This document shows positions 62,959 through 64,000 of a DNA stretch of 64,000 bases, piece after piece; the first letter of the stretch is position 1; the number at the start of each line of letters is the position of its first letter. Both the position numbers and the translations under genes were made by a program. The notes under the pieces are model-generated. The model had not been told where the DNA came from and ran no database searches. It worked only from the letters and a program-made list of their open reading frames with translations. Origin of the DNA: Natrarchaeobaculum sulfurireducens (lineage in GTDB: Archaea; Halobacteriota; Halobacteria; Halobacteriales; Natrialbaceae); the NCBI RefSeq assembly GCF_003430825.1, contig NZ_CP024047.1, positions 868,001 through 932,000 of the forward strand. The letters run 5' to 3'.

Positions 62959-64000
62959 CGCTCGCGGTCGTCCTCGCGGTCGGCCTTATCGAGCACCTCG
63001 AGCGCTGCGAGCAACTGGTCGTTTGCGGCGCGGTTCTTGACGGCGACACGGACGTGGCCCTCGAGGCCGCGGAAGGTCGTCGCATCACGGATCGCAACGC
63101 CGCGTTCGCGGGCCGTTCCGACGACGTTCGAGACGTCGCGGTCGCCGACGTCACAGAGCAGATAGGGCGCGTCGGATGGGTGAACGTCGAAGCGGCCTTC
63201 GAGCGCTCGAGCCATCCGATCGCGCTCGCTCGCGACGCGCTCGCGCGTCTCTATGACGAACTCCTTCTGGCATAGACAGTACGCGCCCACGCGAGCGGCT
63301 GGCGTTCCGAGCGACCAGGCGCGACGGGCCGTCTCGAGTGCGGCGAGGGAGTCGCCAGATGCGACGGCAAAGCCCGCTCGAAGCCCCGGCAGGCCGAACA
63401 GCTTGGTGAGCGAGCGAGCGACGACGACGTGCTCGCGCTCGAGAGACGCCGCCGACGGGAGGTCGGTAAACCCGAGAAATGCCTCGTCGACGAGCAGAGT
63501 CGTCCCCGCGTCGGCACAGCGGTCCGCGAAGGCCTCGAGGGTGTCGAGGTCGCTCGCCTCGCCAGTCGGGTTGTTCGGCGTACAGACGACCGCGAGCGCA
63601 CAGTCTTCGAGGACGTCTACGCCGGTCGACAGCACTTCGTCGTGGGCGACGAACCGGGGAGTCGCTCCCTGCAGCTGAATCTCGCGGGCGTATTCGCCGA
63701 AACTCGGATACGGGACGAGCGCTTCGTCGCCGGGCTCGAGGGTGACCGCCACGATGAGCCGAATCGCGGCCAGCCCGCCCGCTGTGGGGACGACGCGTTC
63801 GGGCGCACAGCCGGCGAAATCGGCCGCAGCCGCCCGAAACTCGGGATGTTCGTCGTCGGGGTATCGCCGGGAGTCCTCGAGCGCGTCGGCGTAGACAGCC
63901 TCGACGCCGTCGGGGGCGAACGGGTTAGTGTTGGCCGAGAAGTCGAGCACGTCGGAATCGGACTCGCCGCCGTGGGGGACGCGCTCGCTTTCCCGAACCG
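62955..64000 (-). CDS. cobD: Threonine-phosphate decarboxylase-like aminotransferase, cut by the right edge
   Basis: A class I/II PLP-dependent enzyme related to CobD and HisC. It makes aminopropanol phosphate for cobalamin side-chain assembly. Visible text includes HGG followed by VLDFSANTNPF near the N terminus, ALVPYPSFGEYAREIQLQGA, VVCTPNNPTGEASDLDTL, and the PLP Lys region VVARSLTKLFGLPGLRAGFAVA. In-frame codons continue past GTG 63948-63950 (VRESERVPHGGESDSDVLDF) to the window edge, so the true start lies beyond 64000. Partner cbiZ overlaps it. Histidinol-phosphate aminotransferase is a less likely alternative. Confidence 0.88.
   Translation of the reverse strand, partial: VRESERVPHGGESDSDVLDFSANTNPFAPDGVEAVYADALEDSRRYPDDEHPEFRAAAADFAGCAPERVVPTAGGLAAIRLIVAVTLEPGDEALVPYPSFGEYAREIQLQGATPRFVAHDEVLSTGVDVLEDCALAVVCTPNNPTGEASDLDTLEAFADRCADAGTTLLVDEAFLGFTDLPSAASLEREHVVVARSLTKLFGLPGLRAGFAVASGDSLAALETARRAWSLGTPAARVGAYCLCQKEFVIETRERVASERDRMARALEGRFDVHPSDAPYLLCDVGDRDVSNVVGTARERGVAIRDATTFRGLEGHVRVAVKNRAANDQLLAALEVLDKADREDDRER

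Overview
The window is haloarchaeal chromosome. Predicted proteins are strongly acidic, most genes are GC-rich, and typical euryarchaeal genes are present (ribosomal protein L15e, Pelota, RIO2 kinase, archaeal Elp3, RqcH/NEMF, AglM/AglJ, GfcR, HalOD1). Twin-arginine lipoprotein signals recur. A member of the Natrialbaceae (Natrinema-like) is plausible, but this is inferred only from gene style and the halocin C8-like gene. No rRNA, tRNA or CRISPR array was seen.

Layout. 1-4.3 kb: a decayed ORF, RIO2 kinase, then a minus-strand arsenic operon (arsR, acr3, usp) whose last gene is fused by deletion to a frameshifted arsC remnant. 4.3-11.3 kb: an AT-richer accessory island with a large DDE transposase, an unknown membrane protein, a decayed IS6-like transposase, and an intact IS1595-type element inserted at the start codon of a halocin C8-like precursor gene. 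That gene also carries a frameshift and is followed by a two-helix membrane peptide. 11.3-21.2 kb: HalOD1 protein, L15e, two universal stress proteins, an orphan glutamate mutase small subunit, GfcR, glutamate dehydrogenase, a truncated BtrH-like gene, a FilR1-type regulator, and the N-glycosylation genes aglM and aglJ. 21.2-28.7 kb: small conserved haloarchaeal genes, OsmC, a UPF0173 hydrolase, an S1/OB/DHH-like protein and Elp3.

28.7-40.5 kb: a truncated ZIP transporter, a TenA_C/TenA_E pair, RqcH, a PadR regulator, a thiamine-type ABC transporter (ATPase, double permease, binding protein) and an asparagine-synthetase-like enzyme. 41.3-48.3 kb: an IclR regulator, glutaryl-CoA dehydrogenase and a class III CoA-transferase, facing a TAXI-type TRAP transporter with a DUF1850 partner; together these look like uptake and CoA-dependent catabolism of an organic acid such as glutarate. 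49.3-64 kb: Pelota, zinc-ribbon and membrane proteins, TruA, nucleoside hydrolase and ribokinase flanking a TnpB remnant, an alkaline-phosphatase-superfamily sulfatase-like enzyme, an AN1 zinc-finger membrane protein, a PD-(D/E)XK-like protein, and the cobamide salvage genes cbiZ and cobD (cobD runs off the right edge).

The most notable system is at 8.7-10.9 kb. It is a ten-cysteine microhalocin precursor whose cysteine spacing nearly matches halocin C8. It was cut from its promoter by an insertion sequence whose 9-bp target duplication contains the ATG start codon. It is then broken by an apparent one-base frameshift in or just after the Tat signal.
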